A stretch of 12,302 bases of DNA from Chloroflexota bacterium (GTDB lineage Bacteria > Chloroflexota > Dormibacteria > CF-121), in assembly GCA_005882525.1 (NCBI GenBank), contig VBGO01000088.1:1-12302 (forward strand), in the 5' to 3' direction. How positions within the stretch are numbered: position 1 is the first letter of the stretch; each line of letters begins with the position of its first letter. Shown one piece after another: positions 6,703 through 12,302 of this stretch. Made by a program: the position numbers and the translations under genes. The notes below the pieces were generated by a model. It ran no database searches. It was not told the origin of the DNA and saw nothing but the letters and a program-made list of their open reading frames with translations.

Positions 6703-6739
6703 CCGGCCCACGGCTACGCCGTTTGCCGTAGGGAGCCGG
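6703..6739 (+). other. Intercistronic hairpin with two alternative pairings
   Basis: In the gap after the transpeptidase gene, CCGGC (6703-6707) can pair with GCCGG (6735-6739). ACGGC (6710-6714) can pair either with GCCGT at 6718-6722 (3-nt loop) or with GCCGT at 6725-6729 inside the larger stem. A small GTCC-GAA-GGAC hairpin follows at 6739-6749. There is no T-tract. It could be a terminator, an mRNA-processing site or a leader for the zinc-ribbon gene. I could not match it to a known riboswitch. Confidence 0.3.
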
Positions 6740-6785
6740 TCCGAAGGACGCAGGCCTTTTCCCCGGCGCCGGCGTTACAGAAGAT

Positions 6786-6789
6786 GGAG
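6786..6789 (+). promoter_or_regulatory. Ribosome binding site of the zinc-ribbon gene (GGAG)
   Basis: GGAG lies 7 nt before the ATG at 6797. This supports that start over the internal Met28 (6878), and it implies translation from a transcript with a real leader. Confidence 0.6.
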
Positions 6790-6796
6790 CCTTTCA

Positions 6797-7015
6797 ATGG
6801 CAATCGCCCACGCGACCATGCACCAGGTGGCACCCCATACCTGGACCTTCCAGGCCCCGGAAGTGCCGGTGGCCCCGATGAAGGCGAACTGCCGCGCCTG
6901 CCGCCAGTCGGTGGCCATCCTGCGGCCCTCGGCGATGGACCTGAAGACCGGCAACTACGTTGTGCGGGGCGAGTGCGAGCGCTGTGGCTCGGAAGTCCTG
7001 CTGATCGTCAGCTGA
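6797..7015 (+). CDS. Small zinc-ribbon protein (DUF5679-like)
   Basis: The 72-residue protein has two CxxC knuckles, C32-R-A-C35 and C60-E-R-C63, separated by 24 residues that include LKTGNYVVRGE. This is the layout of a small treble-clef or zinc-ribbon fold. The segment from MKANCRAC onward resembles the short DUF5679 proteins (Cys-x-x-Cys, a GNYV-like strand, then GxCxxCG). The first 27 residues (with HTWTFQAPEVPVAP) are an extra N-terminal tail. Translation from Met28 would give the bare domain, but a GGAG site favours the ATG at 6797. The role is unknown; nucleic-acid or protein binding is typical of such ribbons. Its last 8 bp overlap the end of the metallo-hydrolase gene on the other strand. 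Confidence 0.8.
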   Translation: MAIAHATMHQVAPHTWTFQAPEVPVAPMKANCRACRQSVAILRPSAMDLKTGNYVVRGECERCGSEVLLIVS

Positions 7016-7850
7016 CGGGCTCGAAGCCCTCGCCGGTCCAGTACCCCAGCATCTGCTCGGTCTCGTGGTAGAACCAGAGCAGAAATCGCTCTTTCGCCGC
7101 CTCCGCGAGGAAGGCCGCCTTGCGCTCCATCGCTTCCAGCGGAAAGAGGTCGAGCGCGCTGACCCAGTTGATCTTCAAAAAGGCACGCATGAGCAGGAAG
7201 TCGCCGGTGAACACTACGGTTTGCTCCTGGTCCCGGACGTAGACCGCCTGGTGCCCGGCGGTGTGGCCCCCGGTGACCCGGACCCGCACTCCGGGCGCCA
7301 CATCCTGGTCGCCCTCGACCAGCTGCAGGCGCCCCTCTTCCTCGAGCAGGCGGAGGTTCTCCGGCTTATAGGACGGCTTGCTGCGCGGATCCGGATGCCG
7401 CCACGCCTCTAACTCCCTGGCCTGGATGACGTGGCGGGCGCGCGGAAAGAGGGGGGTCAGCTCGCCGTCGCGGCCGGGGGTTACCAGCGCCCCCACATGG
7501 TCGAAGTGCAAGTGGCTGAGCACCACGAGGTCGATGTCCTGCGGTTGCAGGCCGACGCCCGCCAGCGCATCAGGGATACCGGGATCGCGCTCGTAAGCGT
7601 AGATGTCGCGTTCCTTGTCGGAGAGCTTGGGGCCCATGCCGGCCTCGATCAAGATGTTGGCGTCCGGCGTCCGAACGAGCATGCAATTCGTGGCCATCAG
7701 GATGCGATTCCGGGCGTCCGGCGGCTTGAGCTCTTCCCACATGACTTTCGGCACCAGGCCGAAGACGGAGCCGCCGTCCATCCGCCAGTGCCCATCGCTC
7801 AGGCAATGGATCTCGAACCGACCAAGCTTTCGCGGCGCCGCGGCAATCAT
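7008..7850 (-). CDS. MBL-fold metallo-hydrolase
   Basis: The 280-residue protein has the metal-site motifs of the metallo-beta-lactamase superfamily. These are SHLHFDHVG (H113, H115, D117, H118), GGHTAGH with H196 as the likely third ligand, and VVFTGD with the bridging D217. A late His262 (FYHE) may be the last ligand. The N-terminal strand (FEIHCLSDGHWRMDGG) and NCMLVRTPDANILIEAGMG resemble the group containing N-acyl-homoserine lactonases and related hydrolases; the substrate here is unknown. Its ATG overlaps the stop of the B12-binding subunit (ATGA), so it is translationally coupled to the mutase operon. That suggests a related job, such as hydrolysis of an acyl or lactone metabolite, which is inference. 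It contains no signal peptide. Confidence 0.9.
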   Translation of the reverse strand: MIAAAPRKLGRFEIHCLSDGHWRMDGGSVFGLVPKVMWEELKPPDARNRILMATNCMLVRTPDANILIEAGMGPKLSDKERDIYAYERDPGIPDALAGVGLQPQDIDLVVLSHLHFDHVGALVTPGRDGELTPLFPRARHVIQARELEAWRHPDPRSKPSYKPENLRLLEEEGRLQLVEGDQDVAPGVRVRVTGGHTAGHQAVYVRDQEQTVVFTGDFLLMRAFLKINWVSALDLFPLEAMERKAAFLAEAAKERFLLWFYHETEQMLGYWTGEGFEPVS

Positions 7851-8239
7851 GCCGCTTTGAAGCCATGATTCACGAAGTCGATGATCGATTGCAGGGAGGT
7901 CCCCGGCCCGAAGATCTCGACGACGCCCATCTTTTTCAGCTCGCGGGCGTCGTCCTGGGGGATGATGCCGCCTCCGAAGACCACGATGTCGGTGGCGTTG
8001 CGCTCCTTGAGGAGTTCGAGGATGCGAGGGATCAGCGTCATGTGGGCACCGCTGTGCAGGCTGACACCGATGGCGTCGACGTCTTCCTGGATCGCCGCCT
8101 CGACCACCATTTCGGGCGTCTGCCGCAGGCCCGCGTAGATCACCTCGACCCCCGCGTCACGCAGCGCGCGCGAAACCACCTTGACACCCCGGTCGTGTCC
8201 GTCGAGGCCGACTTTCGCGGTCAAGACGCGCGCGGTCAT
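7847..8239 (-). CDS. icmB: B12-binding small subunit of acyl-CoA mutase (isobutyryl-CoA mutase type)
   Basis: The 130-residue protein is a stand-alone cobalamin-binding domain of the methylmalonyl-CoA mutase family. It carries D13-G-H15-D-R-G18, the DxHxxG motif whose His replaces dimethylbenzimidazole as the lower ligand of cobalt. Also present are VSLHSGAH (after the second strand) and VFGGGIIP (the glycine turn around the nucleotide tail). The length matches free-standing small subunits such as IcmB and archaeal mutase B subunits. It works with the large subunit encoded just upstream. Its ATG overlaps the stop of a 29-codon reading frame (ATGA), and its own stop overlaps the start of the metallo-hydrolase gene. 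The assignment to isobutyryl- rather than methylmalonyl-CoA mutase rests on the large subunit, not on this one. Confidence 0.92.
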   Translation of the reverse strand: MTARVLTAKVGLDGHDRGVKVVSRALRDAGVEVIYAGLRQTPEMVVEAAIQEDVDAIGVSLHSGAHMTLIPRILELLKERNATDIVVFGGGIIPQDDARELKKMGVVEIFGPGTSLQSIIDFVNHGFKAA

Positions 8240-8325
8240 TGCCTGGTCACGTAGAGGAACACGATGATCAAGACGGCAAGTCCGGCAATGATCCGCCCCA
8301 TTAGCGAGAACCGCATCCGGATCAT
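8236..8325 (-). CDS. 29-residue single-helix membrane microprotein inside the mutase operon
   Basis: A short reading frame starts with ATG directly after the TAG of the mutase large subunit and ends in a TGA that overlaps the ATG of the B12-binding subunit (ATGA). It fills the gap between the two subunit genes exactly. The product begins with a basic segment (MIRMRFSLMGR), continues with one hydrophobic helix (IIAGLAVLIIVFLYV) and ends TRQ, which is a plausible inner-membrane microprotein. A second in-frame ATG lies at 8316. There is no clear Shine-Dalgarno site, so translation would depend on coupling to the upstream gene. I know of no described partner of this kind in mutase operons. It could instead be a chance frame that only serves to couple translation. 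Confidence 0.5.
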   Translation of the reverse strand: MIRMRFSLMGRIIAGLAVLIIVFLYVTRQ

Positions 8326-9921
8326 CTAGAAGAGAATCGGCTCGCGGTAGACGCCGAAGACCTCCTTGAGCGCGGCCATGATCTCGCCTTCCGTGACGTA
8401 GGCCCTGACGCAGTCCAGCAGGGGCGGCATCAGGTTGTCGCTGCCCCGGGCGGCCGTCTTCAGCTCCTCGAGTCGATGCTTGACGCTGGTGTTGTCTCGC
8501 CGACCCTTGAGCGCCTCGAGCCGCCGCACCTGGTCCCGCTCGGTCTCCGGCCCGATCCGGAGCGTCGGCAAGTCGCCGCCTTCGCCGTCCGTGTAGGCGT
8601 TCACGCCGACGATGATCCGCTCGTTGGCCTCCAGCCTGCGCTCGAACTCGAAAGCCGCATCGGCGATCTCCCGCTGAAAGAACCCGTTTTCGATGCAGCG
8701 CAGCACACCACCCTGCTCGTCGATCCGGTCGAAGTAGCGCTGCGCGCCACGCTCCATCTCGTCGGTTAGCTGCTCGATGAAGTAGGAGCCTGCCAGCGGA
8801 TCGATGGTGTTCGCCACGCCAGTCTCATGGGCGAGCACCTGCTGTGTCCGCAAGGCAATCTGCGCGGCCCGCTCGGTCGGCAGCGCCAGCACCTCATCCA
8901 TCGAGTTGGTGTGCAGCGAATTGGTGCCACCAAGCACGGCGGCCATGGCTTCATAGGCCGTGCGGGTGATGTTGTTCTCCACTTGCTGGCGGGTCAGGGA
9001 CACGCCGGCGGTCTGCGTGTGGAAGCGGAGCATCCAGGACCTGGGGTCCCGCGCACCGTATCGGTCGCGCATGATTCGGGCCCAGATCCGGCGGGCGGCC
9101 CGGAACTTTGCGATCTCCTCGAAGAAATCCATGTGCGAGTCGAAAAAGAAGGAGAGCCGTGGCGCGAACTCGTCGACCTTCAGTCCGGCCTTGATCGACG
9201 CCTCAACGTACGCCATCCCGTCGGCCAGGGTGAAGGCGAGCTCCTGAGTAGCGGTGGAGCCCGCTTCCCGGATGTGGTAGCCGGAGATGGAGACCGCGTT
9301 CCAGCGCGGCATGTTGCGGGCGGCGAACACGATCGTGTCGGCCACCAGCCGCATCGACGGCTCGGGCGGGAAGATGTATTCCTTCTGCGCGATGTACTCC
9401 TTGAGAATGTCGTTCTGCAGGGTCCCGCCGAGCTGCGCCGGCTTGAGGCCTTCCTTCTCCCCCACGGCGATGTACATGGCGTAGAGGATCGCCGCCGGCG
9501 AGTTGATCGTCATCGAGGTGGTGATCTGGTTGAGCTGGATGTCGTGGAAGAGCGTCTCCATGTCCTCGAGCGAATCGATCGCAACGCCGCAATGGCCGAC
9601 CTCGCCCTGACTCAGGGGATCATCGGAGTCGTAGCCCATCAAGGTCGGCATGTCGAAGGCCACGGAGAGGCCGGCCTGGCCCTGCTTGAGCAGGAACTTG
9701 TAACGGCGGTTCGTCTCAGCCGCCGAGCCGTAGCCGGCAAACTGCCGGATGGTCCATAGCTGGCCGCGATACATCGAGGGATAGACGCCGCGCGTATAGG
9801 GGAATTCGCCGGGATAGCCGAGCTTTTCGTCGTAGCTCCACGTCGCCGTTTCCTTTGCCCGCTTCCCCGCGCGGTAACGGGTGGCCCACTCGTCGTGTGC
9901 CGTCTTGCGGCGAAGTGCCAT
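8326..9921 (-). CDS. icmA: Acyl-CoA mutase large subunit, predicted isobutyryl-CoA mutase
   Basis: The 531-residue protein is the substrate-binding barrel of a B12-dependent acyl-CoA mutase without its own cobalamin domain. Family blocks include PYTRGVYPSMYRGQLWTIRQ (41-60), GLSVAFDMPTLMGYDSDDP (84-102), NDILKEYIAQKEYIFPPEP (170-188), SISGYHIREAG (211-221) with His216, FHTQTAGVSLT (300-310) and LGGTNSLHTNS (330-340). Numbering is offset by 28 from Propionibacterium methylmalonyl-CoA mutase: Arg59 and His216 match its Arg87 and His244. Tyr89 is replaced by Phe61 and Arg207 by Gln179, the pair known from isobutyryl-CoA mutase (Phe80, Gln198). The predicted reaction is reversible isobutyryl-CoA to n-butyryl-CoA. 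Automatic annotation would probably say methylmalonyl-CoA mutase. The start overlaps the meaB stop (TGATG). Confidence 0.93.
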   Translation of the reverse strand: MALRRKTAHDEWATRYRAGKRAKETATWSYDEKLGYPGEFPYTRGVYPSMYRGQLWTIRQFAGYGSAAETNRRYKFLLKQGQAGLSVAFDMPTLMGYDSDDPLSQGEVGHCGVAIDSLEDMETLFHDIQLNQITTSMTINSPAAILYAMYIAVGEKEGLKPAQLGGTLQNDILKEYIAQKEYIFPPEPSMRLVADTIVFAARNMPRWNAVSISGYHIREAGSTATQELAFTLADGMAYVEASIKAGLKVDEFAPRLSFFFDSHMDFFEEIAKFRAARRIWARIMRDRYGARDPRSWMLRFHTQTAGVSLTRQQVENNITRTAYEAMAAVLGGTNSLHTNSMDEVLALPTERAAQIALRTQQVLAHETGVANTIDPLAGSYFIEQLTDEMERGAQRYFDRIDEQGGVLRCIENGFFQREIADAAFEFERRLEANERIIVGVNAYTDGEGGDLPTLRIGPETERDQVRRLEALKGRRDNTSVKHRLEELKTAARGSDNLMPPLLDCVRAYVTEGEIMAALKEVFGVYREPILF

Positions 9922-10868
9922 CAGCTGCCTCCTTCGGGCGCCCGCTGCCGGAGGACCTCGTCGGCGAGGGCGTACGGATTTAGTTTCCCATTCTGATTCT
10001 CGCGGAGCCGGCGCCCGATCGCGGTATCGCCCTCCAGGACGCGCTGCGCTTCTTCGCGGGCGCGCTCGGCCACCAGCGCGATGACCTCCTGCTTCAGGCG
10101 ATTTTGCCGGCGGGCGGCCAGCGTGCCGCTCTCCTTCAGGAAGGCCTGGTGCGCCAGCACCGCGTCCCAGACCGGCTCGATCCCCTCCTCCTTCGCCGCC
10201 GAGGCCATCACGATCGGCGGTCGCCAGGCCTGCTTGGGGCCCAGCGCCATGGCGTCCTGGATGAGGCGACGCGTCTTCTCGGCACCACCGAGGTCGGTCT
10301 TATTGACGACGAAGACGTCGGCGATCTCGAGGATGCCGGCCTTGATCGACTGGACGGCGTCGCCCGACTCCGGCATCAGAACCAGGACCACCGTGTCGCA
10401 GATGGTAGAGATTTCGAGCTCCGATTGGCCGACGCCCACGGTCTCCACAAGGATGAGGTCCCGGCCGTACGCATCGAGCAGATGGATCGCCTCGCGCGTG
10501 GCGGCGGCCAGCCCGCCCAGGTGGCCCCGGGCCCCCATGCTGCGGATGAAGACGCCCTTGTCGAGCGTGTGGCGCGACATCCGGATCCGGTCGCCGAGAA
10601 CCGCGCCGCCGGTGAATGGGCTGCTGGGGTCGACCGCGATCACCCCGACCGTTTGGCCGCGATCGCGAATGACCTTGACGAGGGCGTCCGCCAGGGTGCT
10701 CTTGCCCGTCCCCGGCGCGCCGGTGAGCCCGACCAGATAGCCGTTGCCGGTATGGGGCTGCAGTTCAGCAGCCAGCTCGGTCGCCTGGGGGTCGCGATCC
10801 TCCGCCAGGCTGATGGCCCTCGCCAGCGCCCGGACGTCGCCGGACAGCAAGGCGCCGGCCAAACTCAT
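9921..10868 (-). CDS. meaB: MeaB/ArgK-family GTPase, acyl-CoA mutase chaperone
   Basis: The 315-residue protein is a SIMIBI-class G-protein that gates loading of adenosylcobalamin into its mutase and protects or repairs it. Motifs: Walker A GAPGTGKS (50-57), VDPSSPFTGGAVLGDR (79-94), IRSMGARGHLGGL (108-120), VETVGVGQSE (141-150) and NKTD (189-192) for guanine specificity. A helical C-terminal dimerisation arm follows, ending NPYALADEVL. Reading can begin 24 nt earlier at a GTG inside a G-run, but the family starts near MSLAGALLSGDVRALARAI. The ATG at 10868 also lies 10 nt after a TACGAT -10 box. The stop overlaps the mutase start by one base (TGATG), so chaperone and client are coupled. In IcmF enzymes this G-domain is fused to the mutase; here it is separate. 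Confidence 0.95.
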   Translation of the reverse strand: MSLAGALLSGDVRALARAISLAEDRDPQATELAAELQPHTGNGYLVGLTGAPGTGKSTLADALVKVIRDRGQTVGVIAVDPSSPFTGGAVLGDRIRMSRHTLDKGVFIRSMGARGHLGGLAAATREAIHLLDAYGRDLILVETVGVGQSELEISTICDTVVLVLMPESGDAVQSIKAGILEIADVFVVNKTDLGGAEKTRRLIQDAMALGPKQAWRPPIVMASAAKEEGIEPVWDAVLAHQAFLKESGTLAARRQNRLKQEVIALVAERAREEAQRVLEGDTAIGRRLRENQNGKLNPYALADEVLRQRAPEGGS

Positions 10869-10878
10869 CTTGAAGCGA

Positions 10879-10884
10879 ATCGTA
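10879..10884 (-). promoter_or_regulatory. -10 box (TACGAT) for the meaB-mutase operon
   Basis: TACGAT ends 10 nt before the meaB ATG at 10868, predicting a leader of only about 3-4 nt and no ribosome binding site. It is directly abutted upstream by a run of G-tracts, so no normal -35 box can be recognised. Confidence 0.4.
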
Positions 10885-10905
10885 CCCCCCACCCTGCCCT
10901 CCCCC
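10885..10905 (-). other. G-quadruplex-forming motif abutting the meaB -10 box
   Basis: On the minus strand, which is the coding strand for meaB, four G-tracts of 5, 3, 3 and 6 bases are separated by A, CA and T. This fits the standard quadruplex rule of at least three Gs with short loops, and loops of 1, 2 and 1 nt favour very stable structures. It ends at the base before TACGAT. Confidence 0.6.
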
Positions 10906-10920
10906 GCAAGCGGTGGAGGG
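10897..10920. repeat. Palindromic intergenic element (REP-like), possible terminator of the LCP gene
   Basis: CCCTCCCCCGC and GCGGTGGAGGG are complementary except for one mismatch and meet around AA, giving a strong hairpin between the LCP stop (10930) and the meaB promoter. With the flanking ACCCTG it resembles the GC-rich palindromes (CCTCCCCCGCAAGCGG type) repeated between genes in many bacterial genomes. Only one copy lies in this window, so repetition is not shown here. Confidence 0.45.
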
Positions 10921-10929
10921 AATAGTGGC

Positions 10930-12302
10930 TTAGCGCCGGGAGGGCGCCGGGAACGTTTTCAGGGTGAAATCGGATCCGAGCACGACGGTGACCGCGGGGC
11001 CGCTGGTGGGGGCCGGCACCGTCACGACCAGGGCACCATCGAAGTAGCCTTGCAGCCACGCGACCGTGGCGGCCGCGCTGCCCCCCGAGCCGTCGCGGAT
11101 CTCGGTTCTCGCGAGCAGCCGGGGTGACGCCGGACCGAGCATCGCCGTCCATCCCTCAGACTGCAGAAGGGCGGTCATGATGCTCGCCGGCGTTCCGATT
11201 CCGTAGGGCAGCCAGTAACGGCGGCTCCCGTCCTGCAGCTGGAAAGGGACGCGGGCCGCCACCGTCACCCGGTCCGGGAGGGCCATCGCCACGTAGCGAT
11301 GCAAAGCGATGTAGGTCGGGTCCAGCGGCTGCAGGATGTACTGGCCGCTGCTGCTGTAGCCGCTCCGCAGCAGATTCGAGGTATCGATCGCGACCCGGTG
11401 GATGTCCTGGTCTTGTATCCGCCCCGCGAGATCGGCAAGCTGCTGCATATCGCCGGGGCGCAAGTTCGTCCGGACGTTATCCTGGAGCGCGCTCAGCAGT
11501 GACAGCATCCTCGGGATCGCATTCAGCGAGAGAACGCGCTGGCGCACGGCCAGCATGACCAGCTGCTGGCGGCGCGATCGGTCGAAGTCCGAGGTCGTTT
11601 CCCGTGACCGCGCGTACGCGAGCGCCCGCTCACCGTCGAACTGCTGCCATCCCGCAGCGATGCGGATGTGCATCCTCCCGGTCGACTCACCCGCTGGGAA
11701 GTAGGGATCGTCCAGCGCCGTCGGGACATCGATGCGGACGCCCCCCAACGCGTTGACGACATCGCGAAAGGCCTTGAAGTCCACTCCGACCCAGTAATCG
11801 ATCGGCTGGCCAGTCACCTGGGAGACCGTGGCCGCCGCCAGGTCACCACCACCGGTGTCCGTCTTCCAGTCGCTGCGGACGTTGGGATAGTTTTTGTGAT
11901 CGGTCCCGATGGCGTAGGCGTTGTTCAGCTTGCCCATCAGGTAGCCGTTCCTGGGCAGCGCCGGGATCTTGACCCAGAGGTCGCGCGGGAGCGAGATCAT
12001 GATCGCCTCGCGCATCGCAGGACGGATCGACAGCAGCATGATGGAGTCGGTCAGATATGGTCCGTCGTGACCCGGCCCGCCGTATCCGAGCAGCAGGATG
12101 TTGATCCGCTCCTCGTGTTTGATCTTCCAGGCGAGGGAGCCGGGCTCGTCTTTCTGTGCGTGAACGAGGGTGATGAGGTCGGCCGGCTGGGCACGCGGTG
12201 AGATCGTGTGAACGGCCGACCAGACGCGAAAGACGGCAAACCCCCCGACCAGGAAAGCCACCCCGGTGATCAGGGCCAGTGCGGCGCGGGCATAGTGCCA
12301 CA
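10930..12302 (-). CDS. LytR-CpsA-Psr (LCP) family protein (5' end outside window)
   Basis: The frame stays open to the window edge, so the start is missing; a GTG at 12261 falls inside the membrane helix and is not the start. One transmembrane helix (ALALITGVAFLVGGFAVFRV) precedes the extracellular part. The LCP domain shows INILLLGYGG, TDSIMLLSIRP (conserved Asp), ISLPRDLWVKIP (conserved Arg), GKLNNAYAIG, VGVDFKAFRDVVNALGGVRI, YARSRETTSDFDRSRRQQ and the following helix. The last 130 residues or so (VPFQLQDGSRRYWLPYGIG to AVTVVLGSDF) look like a LytR_C domain. LCP proteins transfer undecaprenyl-linked glycopolymers to the cell wall. This one lies upstream of meaB on the same strand, but a palindromic element and a promoter separate them. 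Confidence 0.9.
   Translation of the reverse strand, partial: WHYARAALALITGVAFLVGGFAVFRVWSAVHTISPRAQPADLITLVHAQKDEPGSLAWKIKHEERINILLLGYGGPGHDGPYLTDSIMLLSIRPAMREAIMISLPRDLWVKIPALPRNGYLMGKLNNAYAIGTDHKNYPNVRSDWKTDTGGGDLAAATVSQVTGQPIDYWVGVDFKAFRDVVNALGGVRIDVPTALDDPYFPAGESTGRMHIRIAAGWQQFDGERALAYARSRETTSDFDRSRRQQLVMLAVRQRVLSLNAIPRMLSLLSALQDNVRTNLRPGDMQQLADLAGRIQDQDIHRVAIDTSNLLRSGYSSSGQYILQPLDPTYIALHRYVAMALPDRVTVAARVPFQLQDGSRRYWLPYGIGTPASIMTALLQSEGWTAMLGPASPRLLARTEIRDGSGGSAAATVAWLQGYFDGALVVTVPAPTSGPAVTVVLGSDFTLKTFPAPSRR

Noticed and set aside
6686..6796. A c-di-AMP (ydaO) or c-di-GMP riboswitch, suggested by GTAGGG, GGTCCGAA and GGACGCAGGCC
   Set aside because: Only short fragments match; the other conserved blocks of either class are absent, and the 5' half would have to lie inside the transpeptidase coding region.
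8827..9759. A 310-codon plus-strand frame opposite the mutase large subunit
   Set aside because: It is fully antisense to a well-conserved gene and has no domain or promoter of its own; GC codon bias keeps the reverse frame open.
10104..10925. A 273-codon plus-strand frame opposite meaB
   Set aside because: It is antisense to meaB, and its end is a translation of the intergenic palindrome rather than real protein.
1..12302. CRISPR arrays, tRNAs, rRNAs, insertion sequences, phage genes or a defence system
   Set aside because: I found no repeat-spacer pattern, cloverleaf, transposase motif, terminal inverted repeats, integrase or known defence domain on either strand.

Overview
The window is high-GC, gene-dense DNA that looks like ordinary bacterial chromosome. 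I see no phage, transposon, CRISPR, tRNA or rRNA signal. The gene set (two-subunit B12-dependent acyl-CoA mutase with a MeaB GTPase, LytR-CpsA-Psr protein, L,D-transpeptidase with a coiled-coil stalk, CTC-type L25, RarA) and the frequent leaderless starts suggest a Terrabacteria lineage such as Dormibacterota, Chloroflexota or a deep actinobacterium. That placement is inference, because no marker gene here settles it.

Left part (1-2528): a DUF2269-like membrane protein (cut by the window edge) and an SRPBCC protein diverge from a single AT-rich island in which their two -10 boxes overlap. After a convergent gap with a hairpin comes rarA, a replication-fork AAA+ ATPase. It diverges from the frameshifted remains of a VOC/glyoxalase gene that still has its promoter.

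Centre (2525-7015): rplY (ribosomal protein L25/CTC), a small MscS-type channel and an MFS transporter run leftward. Diverging from rplY is a membrane-anchored L,D-transpeptidase, followed by a 72-residue zinc-ribbon protein.

Right part (7008-12302): a leftward cluster holds a LytR-CpsA-Psr protein (5' end outside the window), then meaB, the mutase large subunit, a 29-residue membrane microprotein, the mutase B12-binding subunit and a metallo-beta-lactamase-fold hydrolase. From meaB onward every junction touches or overlaps (TGATG, TAG|ATG, ATGA, ATGA), so the five genes look translationally coupled. The large subunit has Phe61 and Gln179 where methylmalonyl-CoA mutase has Tyr89 and Arg207. 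That is the isobutyryl-CoA mutase pair, so the likely reaction is isobutyryl-CoA to n-butyryl-CoA, with MeaB as the cofactor-loading and protecting G-protein.

The points most worth following up are the unlisted microprotein inside the mutase operon, the isobutyryl-type active site, the window-wide pattern of TANNNT boxes 6-7 nt before start codons (leaderless transcription), and a G-quadruplex-forming repeat directly abutting the meaB -10 box.
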